Shown: positions 1 to 6,231 of the stretch, piece by piece
How the letters are laid out: the number at the start of each line of letters is the position of its first letter
Position numbering within the stretch: position 1 is the stretch's first letter
From: Rhodospirillaceae bacterium
GTDB taxonomy: Bacteria; Pseudomonadota; Alphaproteobacteria; Rhodospirillales; 2-02-FULL-58-16
DNA: 6,363 nt
Assembly: GCA_030623425.1 (NCBI GenBank)
Contig: JAUXMA010000099.1
Coordinates: 1-6,363 of the forward strand
Direction: 5' to 3'
The notes under the pieces: generated by a model
Told to the model about the DNA's origin: nothing
Database searches by the model: none
Seen by the model: only the letters and a program-made list of their open reading frames with translations
Made by a program: the position numbers and the translations under genes

Positions 1-431
1 CTCTGCTGCTGGCCTCCCGACAACATATGGGGATGTTTTCCGGCATGGCCCTCCATGCCCACTTGTTCCAGCATCTCCATGGCCCGTTTCCGCGCCCGAT
101 GCCGTGGCCGGCGTGATAATCCAAAGGTCACGTTGTCGACAATCGTCAGGTGCGGGAACAGCGCGTAGTCCTGAAACATCAGCCCGATCCCTCTGTCTTC
201 CGGCGGAACGTGGGTGCCCGGTTCGGCGACCACCTGCTCGTCGATGGTGATACGGCCCCGCTGCAGCCTTTCCAGGCCGGCGGCGATGCGCAGCAACGTC
301 GACTTGCCGCTTCCGGACGGTCCCAAAAGACAGACCAGCTCGCCGGCGGGGATGGTAAGGGAAGCGTTGTCTAGGACCGGATGGCCGTCGAAGGCGTGCG
401 AAACGCCGTGAACGTGGAGTCCTTTCATCAT
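1..431 (-). CDS. fbpC: Ferric-iron ABC transporter ATP-binding protein, N-terminal part (cut by window edge)
   Basis: This is the ATPase that would energise the iron importer encoded by the two preceding genes, acting on the cytoplasmic face of the inner membrane. Only the first 143 residues lie in the window; the frame is still open at position 1. Reading from the first ATG, the Walker A motif GPSGSGKST is at residues 37-45, the Q-loop glutamine at about 87 (MFQDYALFPH), and the ABC signature LSGGQ at 137-141 just before the edge. Walker B, the switch histidine and any C-terminal TOBE-like domain are out of view. The start overlaps the permease stop as ATGA, a typical translational coupling, and AAGGA lies 8 bases upstream of the first ATG. 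Two ATGs are adjacent (431 and 428), so the true start could be one codon later. The ABC ATPase identity is certain from the motifs; the iron substrate is inferred from the neighbours, since the ATPases of iron, polyamine and sulfate importers look alike in this region. Confidence 0.9.
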   Translation of the reverse strand, partial: MMKGLHVHGVSHAFDGHPVLDNASLTIPAGELVCLLGPSGSGKSTLLRIAAGLERLQRGRITIDEQVVAEPGTHVPPEDRGIGLMFQDYALFPHLTIVDNVTFGLSRRPRHRARKRAMEMLEQVGMEGHAGKHPHMLSGGQQQ

Positions 432-2137
432 GACATTTTTCCTTGCCTGCCATGGCCGGGCCGCGAACGGGCGATGGCCATGCTCAGAAACAAAACCGGC
501 AGAATGCCCGTCCCGACGATGGCGAGGGCGGCCAGAGAGGCTTCCCCCAACTGCTCGTCCGAGGCGTATTGGTGGACGAACGTGGCCAGGGTTTGGAAGT
601 TGAACGGCCGTAGGATGACGGTCATGGGAAGCTCTTTCATGCAATCCACGAAAACCAGGATCGCCGCCGTCAGCACGCTGCTCTTGATGAGCGGCACATG
701 CACGCGCCGCATGGTGCTGAACGGCCCGTGACCAAGGCAGCGGGCGGCCCCTTCCATGTTGGGGGTCACCTTGTTCAGGCTGGCCTCCACGGTCCCGAAC
801 GACAAGGCCAGGAAGCGGACAAGATATCCAAAAGTGACCGCCGCGATGGTGCCGCTGAACAACAACCCGGTGGAAATTCCAAACGTTTCGCGGAAAAACC
901 CGTCTATGGCGTTGTCCAGCGAGGCGAGAGAGACAATGACGCCGACCGCCAGCACCGAACCGGGCACGGCGTAGCCCATGCTGGCCAGTCGGGCCACCGC
1001 TTTGAGCACCTTTCCGCCCTTGATCCGCACGCCATAGGCCATGAAAATGGCCACGGCCACGGCCAGGACCGCCGCCAAAGAGGACAACATGACACTGTTG
1101 ACGGCATGGGCCAGAACGGCCGGGTTGGCGGCATCATCGAAATAGGTGACGGCGTAGGCCGCGAGCACCCCGCTCGGCAGCAGAAAACCCAACAACACGG
1201 GGATAAAGCAGGCGGCGAAGGACAGCGCTCCGAGCGTCCCGGCGAGCCGGTAACCGGGCAACGCCTTGTACTTGGTGGTGGTGTGATGGAAGCGCTGCTT
1301 GCGCCGCGAGAAGCGCTCCAGAAAAATCAGCGCCACCACGAAAAGCAAGAGCAGGGACGCCAGTTGGGCCGCTCCGGCGACATTGTTCATGTTCAGCCAG
1401 ACATCGAAAATGCCGAGCGTGAAGGTATTGACGGCGAAAAAATCGACGGTGCCGAAATCGTTCAGCGTCTCCATCAGAACCAGCGACACCCCGATAACGA
1501 TGGCTGGCCGCGCCAACGGCAGGGCCACCGAAAAGAAACTGCGCCACGGTCCCCGCCCCAGCACTCGGCTGGCCTCGAGCACGCAAACGGACTGTTCCAG
1601 AAAGGCGGCGCGGGAAAGCATGTAGACGTATGGATAAAGCACCAAGGTCATCATCGAGACGGCGCCGCCCAGCGAGCGGATTTCGGGAAACCAGTATTGA
1701 CTTTTGCCGGTCCAGCCGAAGACCTCGCGCAATCCCTTTTGCAGCGGACCGGCGTACTCCAGGATGTCGGTGTATACGTAGGCGATGACGTAGGCGGGCA
1801 CCGCCATGGGCAGCAGCAGCGCCCATTCGAAGACGCGCCGGCCGGGAAACCGGCACATGGTCACCAACCAGGCCGAGCCCACGCCGATCACAAACGTCCC
1901 AATGCCCACGCCGACCATGAGTTGCAGGGTGGTTCCGATGTACAGGGGCAAGACGGTCGAGGCCAGATGCCGCCAGATGTCGTCGCTGGGGTTGAAGGCA
2001 AGCGTAATCACCGCGATCACCGGAACCATGACCGCCAAGGCAATGGCCATCGTGCCCAGCGTCCAGCCGTTGGCCCACGAGCGCCAGTCCGTCCGGCGCC
2101 ACGCGGCGCCGGCCGTTCTTGCCACCATGGAGGTCAT
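428..2137 (-). CDS. fbpB: Ferric-iron ABC transporter permease (fused two-domain, FbpB/FutB type)
   Basis: This inner-membrane permease would form the channel through which Fe(III) from the periplasmic binding protein enters the cytoplasm. The 569 residues contain two consecutive binding-protein-dependent permease domains, as is usual for the FbpB/FutB family, so one chain replaces a homodimer. Each half has an EAA loop that docks to the ATPase: LEASRVLGRG...LPLARP at about 187-211 and MEGAARCLGHG...VPLIKS at about 461-486. Many hydrophobic segments are visible, for example near 29-48, 68-94, 105-123, 160-176, 209-223, 258-273, 300-320, 348-368, 388-406, 425-447, 488-499 and 534-556, consistent with about 12 helices. 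The chosen ATG has AAGGA 11 bases upstream, slightly far but the best available; the next ATG is three codons in. It follows fbpA after 149 bases and overlaps the ATPase gene by four bases. Family assignment is strong; iron specificity comes mainly from the adjacent binding protein. Confidence 0.93.
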   Translation of the reverse strand: MTSMVARTAGAAWRRTDWRSWANGWTLGTMAIALAVMVPVIAVITLAFNPSDDIWRHLASTVLPLYIGTTLQLMVGVGIGTFVIGVGSAWLVTMCRFPGRRVFEWALLLPMAVPAYVIAYVYTDILEYAGPLQKGLREVFGWTGKSQYWFPEIRSLGGAVSMMTLVLYPYVYMLSRAAFLEQSVCVLEASRVLGRGPWRSFFSVALPLARPAIVIGVSLVLMETLNDFGTVDFFAVNTFTLGIFDVWLNMNNVAGAAQLASLLLLFVVALIFLERFSRRKQRFHHTTTKYKALPGYRLAGTLGALSFAACFIPVLLGFLLPSGVLAAYAVTYFDDAANPAVLAHAVNSVMLSSLAAVLAVAVAIFMAYGVRIKGGKVLKAVARLASMGYAVPGSVLAVGVIVSLASLDNAIDGFFRETFGISTGLLFSGTIAAVTFGYLVRFLALSFGTVEASLNKVTPNMEGAARCLGHGPFSTMRRVHVPLIKSSVLTAAILVFVDCMKELPMTVILRPFNFQTLATFVHQYASDEQLGEASLAALAIVGTGILPVLFLSMAIARSRPGHGRQGKMS

Positions 2138-2217
2138 TTCAGCATCAATCCTTGCCCCACCCCCGCGTCATGATTTCACCCGGGCAAGTCCCGCCAGTCC
2201 GGACGCCAGGCCGCCAT
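2134..2217 (-). other. Chain of three mini-ORFs leading into fbpB
   Basis: Three very short frames lie end to end just before fbpB. The first starts at 2217 and reads MAAWRPDWRDLPG, stopping at 2176. The second starts at 2171, reads MTRGWGKD and stops at 2145. The third reads MLK, starts within the previous stop (TGATG), and its own stop overlaps the fbpB start as ATGA. None has a good ribosome binding site of its own; the AAGGA at 2149-2153 is only 3 bases from the MLK start and 11 from fbpB. Such a chain could allow translational coupling, but random GC-rich sequence can also produce it. No function is claimed. Confidence 0.2.
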
Positions 2218-2266
2218 GACGGCCGCCAGGGAAGGAGGGGGGAGTGTTGCCGCCCCGGCGGCCGCC
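2218..2266 (-). other. Possible stem-loop in the fbpA-fbpB intergenic gap
   Basis: On the transcribed strand, GGCGGCCGCC (2266 to 2257) can pair with GGCGGCCGTC (2227 to 2218), giving a 10-pair stem with one G-U pair and a 29-base loop. The loop holds GGGG and CCCCCC runs that could fold further, and a 12-base perfect palindrome, CGGCGGCCGCCG, overlaps the upstream arm. No U-run follows, so it is not a standard intrinsic terminator. In binding-protein importers a structure after the binding-protein gene often protects the upstream mRNA or lowers permease expression; that role is inferred here. High local GC makes chance pairing plausible. Confidence 0.35.
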
Positions 2267-2286
2267 GTCGGCCTCGAGGGCCTTCT

Positions 2287-3327
2287 TCAGTTGTTGAAAG
2301 CCACTTGGTCCATGATTCGAGTTGCCGTGATGCGTTGCTCGGCAACCTTCGCCAGGAAGGCTTTATCGGCCTTGAACTCGCCCCAGGAAGCGACCATCGG
2401 GTGAAGCGGGACGCCGGCTTTCACCGGATATTCGAAGTTTCGTTCGGCATAGATCTTCTGGGCGAAATCGCCGCTCAGAAACTCGATGAGGCGGATGGCG
2501 TTGTCCTTGTTCTTGGCGCTTTTGGTGACACCGGCGCCGCTGATGTTGACGTGCGCGCCGCGGCCGTCCTGGTTGGGAAAGATGATCCTGACCGCGGCGG
2601 CCCATTTCTTCTGCACCGGTTCTTTTTCGTTGGTCGCCATCTTGCCCATGTAATAGGTGTTGCCGAGCGCGACGTCGCATTCGCCTTCGAAAACCGCTTT
2701 CACCTGGGCGCGGTCGTTGCCCTGCGGCCGGCGCGCCAGGTTCGCCTTCAATCCCCTGGCCCAGTCCGCCGCCGCCGCTTTCCCCTTGGCCTCGATGATC
2801 GAGGCCAGCAGCGAGACGTTATAGGCATGCTTGCCCGAGCGCGTGCACACCCGCCCCTTCATCCTGGGATCGGCTAAGTCCTCGTAAGAGGTCACCTCGC
2901 CGGGTTTGACCCGCTCCTTGTGAACGAAAATGACGCGCGCCCGGACGGTAAGCCCGTACCAAAGACCGTCTGGATGGCGGTACTGAGCCGGAACGTTGGC
3001 ATCCAGCAGGCTCGATGTCACCGGCTGCAACAGGCCGGTCTTGGCGTGGTTGTGGAGTCTGCCGATATCGGCGGTGAGAATGGCGTCGGCGGGGCTGTTC
3101 AAGCCCTCGGCCTTGAGCCGTTCCAGCATCCCCTTTTTCAGATACACCATGTTGACCTTGATGCCGGTCTCCTTGGTGAAGGCGTCGAGCAGCGGTTCGA
3201 TGAGAAATGGCTGGCGCGATGAATAAAGATTGACCTCGCCGGCGGACGCCGGCGCCACGGCAACCAGATGAAGGGTCACGACGCCCAGGAAAGCCGCGGC
3301 GACACGCCAATACCACGATTTCATCAT
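2287..3327 (-). CDS. fbpA: Periplasmic Fe(III)-binding protein of an ABC transporter (FbpA/FutA/IdiA type)
   Basis: This protein would capture ferric iron in the periplasm and deliver it to the FbpB-type permease. The 346 residues begin with a signal peptide: basic start, hydrophobic stretch at about 9-25, and probable cleavage after the ASA at 27-29. No lipobox cysteine is present, so it should be a soluble periplasmic protein. The mature N-terminus runs EVNLYSSRQ, matching the first strand and iron-ligand tyrosine region of this family (Y35). VCTRSGKHAYNVSL at 160-173 supplies another conserved tyrosine (Y169), and the adjacent pair Y225-Y226 in GNTYYMGKM is the di-tyrosine iron-binding hallmark of FutA/FbpA proteins. 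Length is normal for the family. The first of two adjacent ATGs is chosen because AAGGAGGA sits 6 bases upstream, the best ribosome binding site in the window, as suits a highly made binding protein. A Fur-box-like palindrome lies about 80-100 bases upstream. Function is well supported; the exact ligand, such as Fe(III) with or without an anion, is not. Confidence 0.95.
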   Translation of the reverse strand: MMKSWYWRVAAAFLGVVTLHLVAVAPASAGEVNLYSSRQPFLIEPLLDAFTKETGIKVNMVYLKKGMLERLKAEGLNSPADAILTADIGRLHNHAKTGLLQPVTSSLLDANVPAQYRHPDGLWYGLTVRARVIFVHKERVKPGEVTSYEDLADPRMKGRVCTRSGKHAYNVSLLASIIEAKGKAAAADWARGLKANLARRPQGNDRAQVKAVFEGECDVALGNTYYMGKMATNEKEPVQKKWAAAVRIIFPNQDGRGAHVNISGAGVTKSAKNKDNAIRLIEFLSGDFAQKIYAERNFEYPVKAGVPLHPMVASWGEFKADKAFLAKVAEQRITATRIMDQVAFNN

Positions 3328-3333
3328 ATTGTA

Positions 3334-3341
3334 TCCTCCTT
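3334..3341 (-). promoter_or_regulatory. Strong ribosome binding site of fbpA
   Basis: AAGGAGGA on the minus strand is a near-perfect anti-16S match, 6 bases from the first ATG of fbpA. It decides the start at 3327 and is visibly stronger than the sites of the other five genes, so high translation of the binding protein is likely. Confidence 0.85.
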
Positions 3342-3353
3342 GGATATTTTATC

Positions 3354-3381
3354 GAGCCCGACAGCCGAGAGGCTCTTTTTT
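3354..3381 (+). terminator. Weak terminator-like hairpin on the plus strand, within the fbpA leader
   Basis: On the plus strand GAGCC (3354-3358) and GGCTC (3371-3375) can pair, or AGCC/GGCT can close on a GAGA tetraloop (3363-3374). Six T bases follow (3376-3381). This has the form of a short intrinsic terminator for plus-strand transcripts, but no plus-strand gene precedes it. Read on the minus strand it is only an A-run followed by a small hairpin in the fbpA leader. The stem is only 4-5 pairs, so it may be chance. Confidence 0.2.
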
Positions 3382-3407
3382 CTGCGAATTTGTCTCAACA
3401 AAACTCA

Positions 3408-3431
3408 ATGATAATTGAATATGATTATCAT
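3408..3431 (-). promoter_or_regulatory. Fur-box-like operator upstream of fbpA
   Basis: A perfect 8-base inverted repeat, ATGATAAT-N8-ATTATCAT, stands in the AT-rich gap between modC and fbpA. Within it, on the minus strand at 3430 to 3416, TGATAAT-C-ATATTCA matches the 7-1-7 Fur consensus TGATAATNATTATCA at 12 of 14 defined positions. A second GATAAT half-site at 3410-3415 could extend the contact, as Fur boxes are often overlapping hexamers. TATGAT- and TATCAT-like -10 hexamers lie in or next to the palindrome, but no convincing -35/-10 pair can be fixed. The expected logic is repression of fbpABC by Fe(II)-Fur when iron is sufficient. The Fur call rests on pattern match and on the iron gene downstream; no fur gene is in view. 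Confidence 0.7.
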
Positions 3432-3459
3432 AACCGTTCGCAGAATCCAAGTTTTCCTG

Positions 3460-4563
3460 TCAAGACCGCATTTCCGTGCCGCGCTGGCCCAGGCTGGGAC
3501 GGTCGACGGCGACGGCCTTGACCAGGGCGTACACCTTCTTGCCGGGCTTGAGGTCGAGCTCGTGCAGGGATTTCCGGGTCACGCGGGCGATCAGGGGAAC
3601 GCCGATATCGACCAATAGGTCGGCCTGCGGACCGCCGTCGGCGCCGATTTCCTCGATCCGGCCGGGAAAAATGTTGAGCACGCTGATGTCGGCGGGTGGC
3701 GTCAGGCTCAGGGAAACGTCGCGGGCGCGGATGCGGACGCGAAGGGAGGTTCCCTCCGGCATCCGCAGACGCGGCACCAGCAGCCGGTTGCCGGCGAAAG
3801 CGAGTTCGGTGAGCCCGAAGGTGTCGTCCTGGGCGACGACGGCCGCCGAAAAGACGGCGCCGGCTTCGTGGCGTCCGGTCAGCGGCCTCAAGTCCAGGCG
3901 GCTCATGATCTGCTCGACGGATCCCGAGGCGACGGCTCTGCCTTCGGACAGGATGACCAAGGTATCGGCGAGGCGGATGACCTCGTCCAAGGCGTGGCTG
4001 ACGTAGACGATGGGAAGGTTCGCCTCGTCGCGCAGGCGCTCGATGAACGGCAGGATTTCGTTCTTTCTGGGCGCGTCCAGCGACGCCAGGGGCTCGTCCA
4101 TGAGCAACAGCCGGGGGCTGGCCAGCAGGGCGCGGCCGATGGCCACCCGTTGTTTCTCGCCGCCCGAGAGCGTTTTCGGCCGCCGGTCGAGAAAAGGCTT
4201 CAGGTCCAGCATGTCGACCACTTGGTGGAAATCCTGATGACGTTCCGATGCCGGTCTCAGGCGCATGCCGTAGCTCAGGTTGCCCAAGACGCTCATATGG
4301 GGGAACAGGCGCGGTTCCTGGAACACATAACCAAGGCGGCGTTTCTCGGGCGGCAGATCGACGCCTTCGCTGGCATCGAAAAGCACGTGGCCGTCGATCT
4401 CGATCCTGCCCCCGTCGGGACGTTCGAGCCCGGCCAAGAGGTTGATCAGCGACGTCTTGCCGGCGCCGGAGCGGCCAAACAGGGCCGTCAGGCCGGTCTC
4501 GGCGGTGAAACGGATGTGCAAGGGAAAATCGCCGAAGCGGCGGCTGATATCCACTTCCAACAT
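3460..4563 (-). CDS. modC: Molybdate ABC transporter ATP-binding protein ModC
   Basis: This ATPase would energise molybdate uptake through ModB. From the ATG at 4563 it has 367 residues. Walker A GRSGAGKTS is at 30-38, the Q-loop at about 82 (VFQEPRLFPH), the signature LSGGEKQR at 132-139, Walker B LLLMDE at 152-157, and the switch histidine at 190 (VYVSH). The GRSGAGKTS variant and the FQEPRLFPHMSV stretch are characteristic of ModC. The C-terminal region from about 230 ends in a Mop/TOBE-type domain, with SVLNIFPGRIEEI at about 294-306, that binds oxyanion in this family. The start is a choice: an in-frame TTG at 4578 would add five residues (MAAES) and overlap modB, but it has no ribosome binding site, whereas the ATG has a weak GAGAG just upstream and lies 4 bases after the modB stop. 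No minus-strand intrinsic terminator follows the gene, so some read-through towards fbpA is possible. Total length and domain order are normal for ModC. Confidence 0.95.
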   Translation of the reverse strand: MLEVDISRRFGDFPLHIRFTAETGLTALFGRSGAGKTSLINLLAGLERPDGGRIEIDGHVLFDASEGVDLPPEKRRLGYVFQEPRLFPHMSVLGNLSYGMRLRPASERHQDFHQVVDMLDLKPFLDRRPKTLSGGEKQRVAIGRALLASPRLLLMDEPLASLDAPRKNEILPFIERLRDEANLPIVYVSHALDEVIRLADTLVILSEGRAVASGSVEQIMSRLDLRPLTGRHEAGAVFSAAVVAQDDTFGLTELAFAGNRLLVPRLRMPEGTSLRVRIRARDVSLSLTPPADISVLNIFPGRIEEIGADGGPQADLLVDIGVPLIARVTRKSLHELDLKPGKKVYALVKAVAVDRPSLGQRGTEMRS

Positions 4564-4567
4564 GCTC

Positions 4568-5260
4568 TCAGCCGCCAATGCGGGCGGCGACCCGCCGGGC
4601 CAGGAACTCGGAGACCAAGAGCGCCGCCATCGCCAACAGAATGGAGATGATCATCAGGCGCAGCGCCCCGGCCTCGCCGCCCGGCGCCTGGAACAACGAA
4701 AACAGCGCCAGCGGCAGGGTCTGGGTCTCGCCGGGGATGTTGGAAACGAAGGTTATGGTGGCGCCGAACTCGCCGAAACTGCGGGCAAACGAGAGGATGG
4801 TGCCGGTGAGGATGCCGGGCGCGGCCAACGGCAAGGTGACGGTCAGGAACACCCGCGCCGGGCCGGCGCCGAGGGTAAGCGCCGCTTGCTCCAGGCGCCG
4901 GTCCACCGCTTCCAGGGACAGGCGGATGGCTTGCACCATCAGTGGAAAGGCCATGACGGCGGAGGCGACGGCGGCGCCTTTCCAGGTGAAGGCGACGGTG
5001 ACGCCAAGGATATCGAAAAGCCAGCTCCCCAGGGGGCCGCGCCGTCCCAGCAGGATGAGGAGCAGGTAACCGATGACCACCGGCGGCAGGATCATGGGCA
5101 GGTACAAAAAGCCGTTGAGCAGGGATTTGCCGGGAAAATCGCGCCGGGCCAGCAGCCAGGCGGTGAACAGGCCGATGGGCAGACTGCCGGCGACGGCCCA
5201 GAAGGCGACGCGCAGGCTCAAACGCACGGCCTCGATCTCGAAGGGGGTGAGGTTCCACAT
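4568..5260 (-). CDS. modB: Molybdate ABC transporter permease ModB
   Basis: This is the inner-membrane channel subunit, working as a homodimer with ModC on the cytoplasmic side and ModA on the periplasmic side. It has 230 residues, the usual ModB length, and about five or six hydrophobic segments, for example near 12-38, 48-71, 83-107, 145-160 and 200-219. The ATPase-docking EAA loop is clear at about 124-150 (EQAALTLGAGPARVF...LPLAAPGI). It is followed by SFGEFGATITFVSNIPGETQ at 161-180, a stretch highly typical of ModB. The ATG at 5260 is 18 bases past the modA stop; a GAGGA 15 bases upstream is too far to be a good ribosome binding site, so translation is probably coupled to modA. The stop lies four bases before the modC ATG. 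Confidence 0.96.
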   Translation of the reverse strand: MWNLTPFEIEAVRLSLRVAFWAVAGSLPIGLFTAWLLARRDFPGKSLLNGFLYLPMILPPVVIGYLLLILLGRRGPLGSWLFDILGVTVAFTWKGAAVASAVMAFPLMVQAIRLSLEAVDRRLEQAALTLGAGPARVFLTVTLPLAAPGILTGTILSFARSFGEFGATITFVSNIPGETQTLPLALFSLFQAPGGEAGALRLMIISILLAMAALLVSEFLARRVAARIGG

Positions 5261-5278
5261 GGCGGGAAGGCACGGTCC

Positions 5279-6175
5279 TCAGGGCGCCGCCGCGGGGATT
5301 ACGGTGAAGCCGTGCTCGGCGAAGACGGCGGCCGCCTGGGGCGACCTGAAAAAATCGAAAAACCTCCGCACCTCTGGCCGGTCACGGCCGGCGACGATGG
5401 CCGCCGGGTAGGTGATCGGCGGGTGGCTGGCGGCGGGAAAGGAGGCGGCCACGCGCACCCGGTCGGTGATCCGGGCGTCGCTGGCGTAGGCGACGCCGGC
5501 CGCCGCCTCGCCCCGTTCGACGAGGGCCAAAACGGCGCGCGCGTCCTGGGTCCTGACCACCCGGCCGGCGAGCGCCCGCCACAGACCCAGCCGTTCGAAC
5601 GCCGCCTTGCCGTAAATGCCGGCCGGCACATGGTCGGGATCGCCCATGGCCAGCCGGCCGCCGGCCAGTTTTTCGGCGAAAGGGAAATCCCGGGCGATGC
5701 GCAAGGAAAGGACGCTGCCGGCGGGCACGATCAGCACCAATCGGTTGCCGAGCAGATCAAAACGGCTGGCCGGCACGATGGCCCGTTTGGCGGCGAGAAA
5801 ATCCATCCATCCTGGATTGGCGGAGATGTAAATGTCGGCGGGCGCGCCGTTGGCGATCTGTTTCGCCAGGGTGGAACTCGATGCGAAGGAGGCGGCGGCG
5901 GCGCCCAGGCCTTGCGACCGAAACAGGGAAACGATCCGCTCGACGGGCGCCGTGGTGCTGGCGGCGGCGAACAACAAGACCCGCTCGCCATTGGCCGCCT
6001 CGCTGGCCACCGGAACCATCACCGCCAGCCAGGCGGCGGCCACCGCCACCGCGAGGCGGCAAGGACCGGCGGCCGGGCGGAAAAAAGCCCGAAAACGACG
6101 GACCCCGGCGCCGGCGCCGTGGTAGGGCGGCAAGCGCCCGCCCGGCGTCGTTTTCAAATGTCCATTTTTGTTCAT
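5279..6175 (-). CDS. modA: Periplasmic molybdate-binding protein ModA
   Basis: This binding protein would capture molybdate, and probably tungstate, in the periplasm for ModBC. Family signs: LLFAAAST at about 67-74, where the serine corresponds to the first oxyanion ligand; FASSSTLAKQIANGAPADIYIS at 97-118 with the second ligand serine; MGDPDHVPAGIYGKAA at 177-192; and GVAYASDA at 227-234, where Y230 matches the ligand tyrosine of E. coli ModA. At 298 residues it is longer than usual (about 250-260) because the hydrophobic signal core, about 41-57, is preceded by some 40 residues. Cleavage is likely after SEA at 58-60. No ATG, GTG or well-placed TTG offers a better start inside that stretch, and the ATG at 6175 has GGGGGT close upstream, a G-U-tolerant match to the 16S tail. 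It is the first gene of modABC, behind a ModE-type operator. Substrate is firm at the molybdate/tungstate level. Confidence 0.95.
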   Translation of the reverse strand: MNKNGHLKTTPGGRLPPYHGAGAGVRRFRAFFRPAAGPCRLAVAVAAAWLAVMVPVASEAANGERVLLFAAASTTAPVERIVSLFRSQGLGAAAASFASSSTLAKQIANGAPADIYISANPGWMDFLAAKRAIVPASRFDLLGNRLVLIVPAGSVLSLRIARDFPFAEKLAGGRLAMGDPDHVPAGIYGKAAFERLGLWRALAGRVVRTQDARAVLALVERGEAAAGVAYASDARITDRVRVAASFPAASHPPITYPAAIVAGRDRPEVRRFFDFFRSPQAAAVFAEHGFTVIPAAAP

Positions 6176-6196
6176 GGATACCCCCGGCGGCCGAAG

Positions 6197-6220
6197 CGTT
6201 ATATATGAAGGAATATAACG
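6197..6220 (-). promoter_or_regulatory. ModE-type operator of modABC
   Basis: CGTTATATA (6197-6205) and AATATAACG (6212-6220) form an inverted repeat with a 6-base spacer and a single mismatch between arms. The known ModE operator is an inverted repeat of CGTTATATA-type half-sites around a 6-base spacer, often with AT outside; here the right arm continues as AACGAT. It sits 22-45 bases upstream of modA, immediately downstream of a perfect -35 hexamer, so bound ModE-molybdate would cover the -10 region. Repression of molybdate uptake when molybdate is plentiful follows. The modE gene is not in the window. Confidence 0.85.
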
Positions 6221-6225
6221 ATTTT

Positions 6226-6231
6226 TGTCAA
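6226..6231 (-). promoter_or_regulatory. -35 hexamer of the modA promoter
   Basis: The minus strand reads TTGACA, a perfect sigma-70 -35 element. The -10 must fall in the ModE operator, but no hexamer at exactly 17 bases is good; TATATA at 20 and TATAAC at 22 are better matches at long spacing. The leader up to modA would be only about 15-30 bases, leaving no room for a riboswitch. Confidence 0.6.

Noticed and set aside
1134..2102. 322-codon minus-strand frame inside fbpB
   Set aside because: Out-of-frame shadow of the permease, without hydrophobic segments or motifs.
698..2173. 491-codon plus-strand open frame opposite the permease gene
   Set aside because: It is full of H, Q, G, R and P with no domain pattern, the usual antisense shadow of a GC-rich membrane protein gene; the minus strand there encodes a clear two-domain permease.
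3328..3459. Intrinsic terminator for modC
   Set aside because: On the minus strand no GC-rich hairpin followed by a U-run is seen; the only hairpin with a T-run is on the other strand.
3453..3465. TTGACA at the modC stop as the -35 of fbpA
   Set aside because: The nearest -10-like hexamer, TATGAT, is 25 bases away and no good hexamer occurs at 16-18 bases; the match arises partly from the TGA stop codon.
4442..6208. 588-codon plus-strand open frame opposite modA and modB
   Set aside because: Low-complexity G/Q/R/D-rich translation lying antisense to two unmistakable transporter genes; no ribosome site or family motif.
6176..6231. Molybdenum-cofactor riboswitch ahead of modA
   Set aside because: The leader downstream of the promoter is only a few tens of bases, too short for that RNA, and the region is accounted for by the ModE-type operator.
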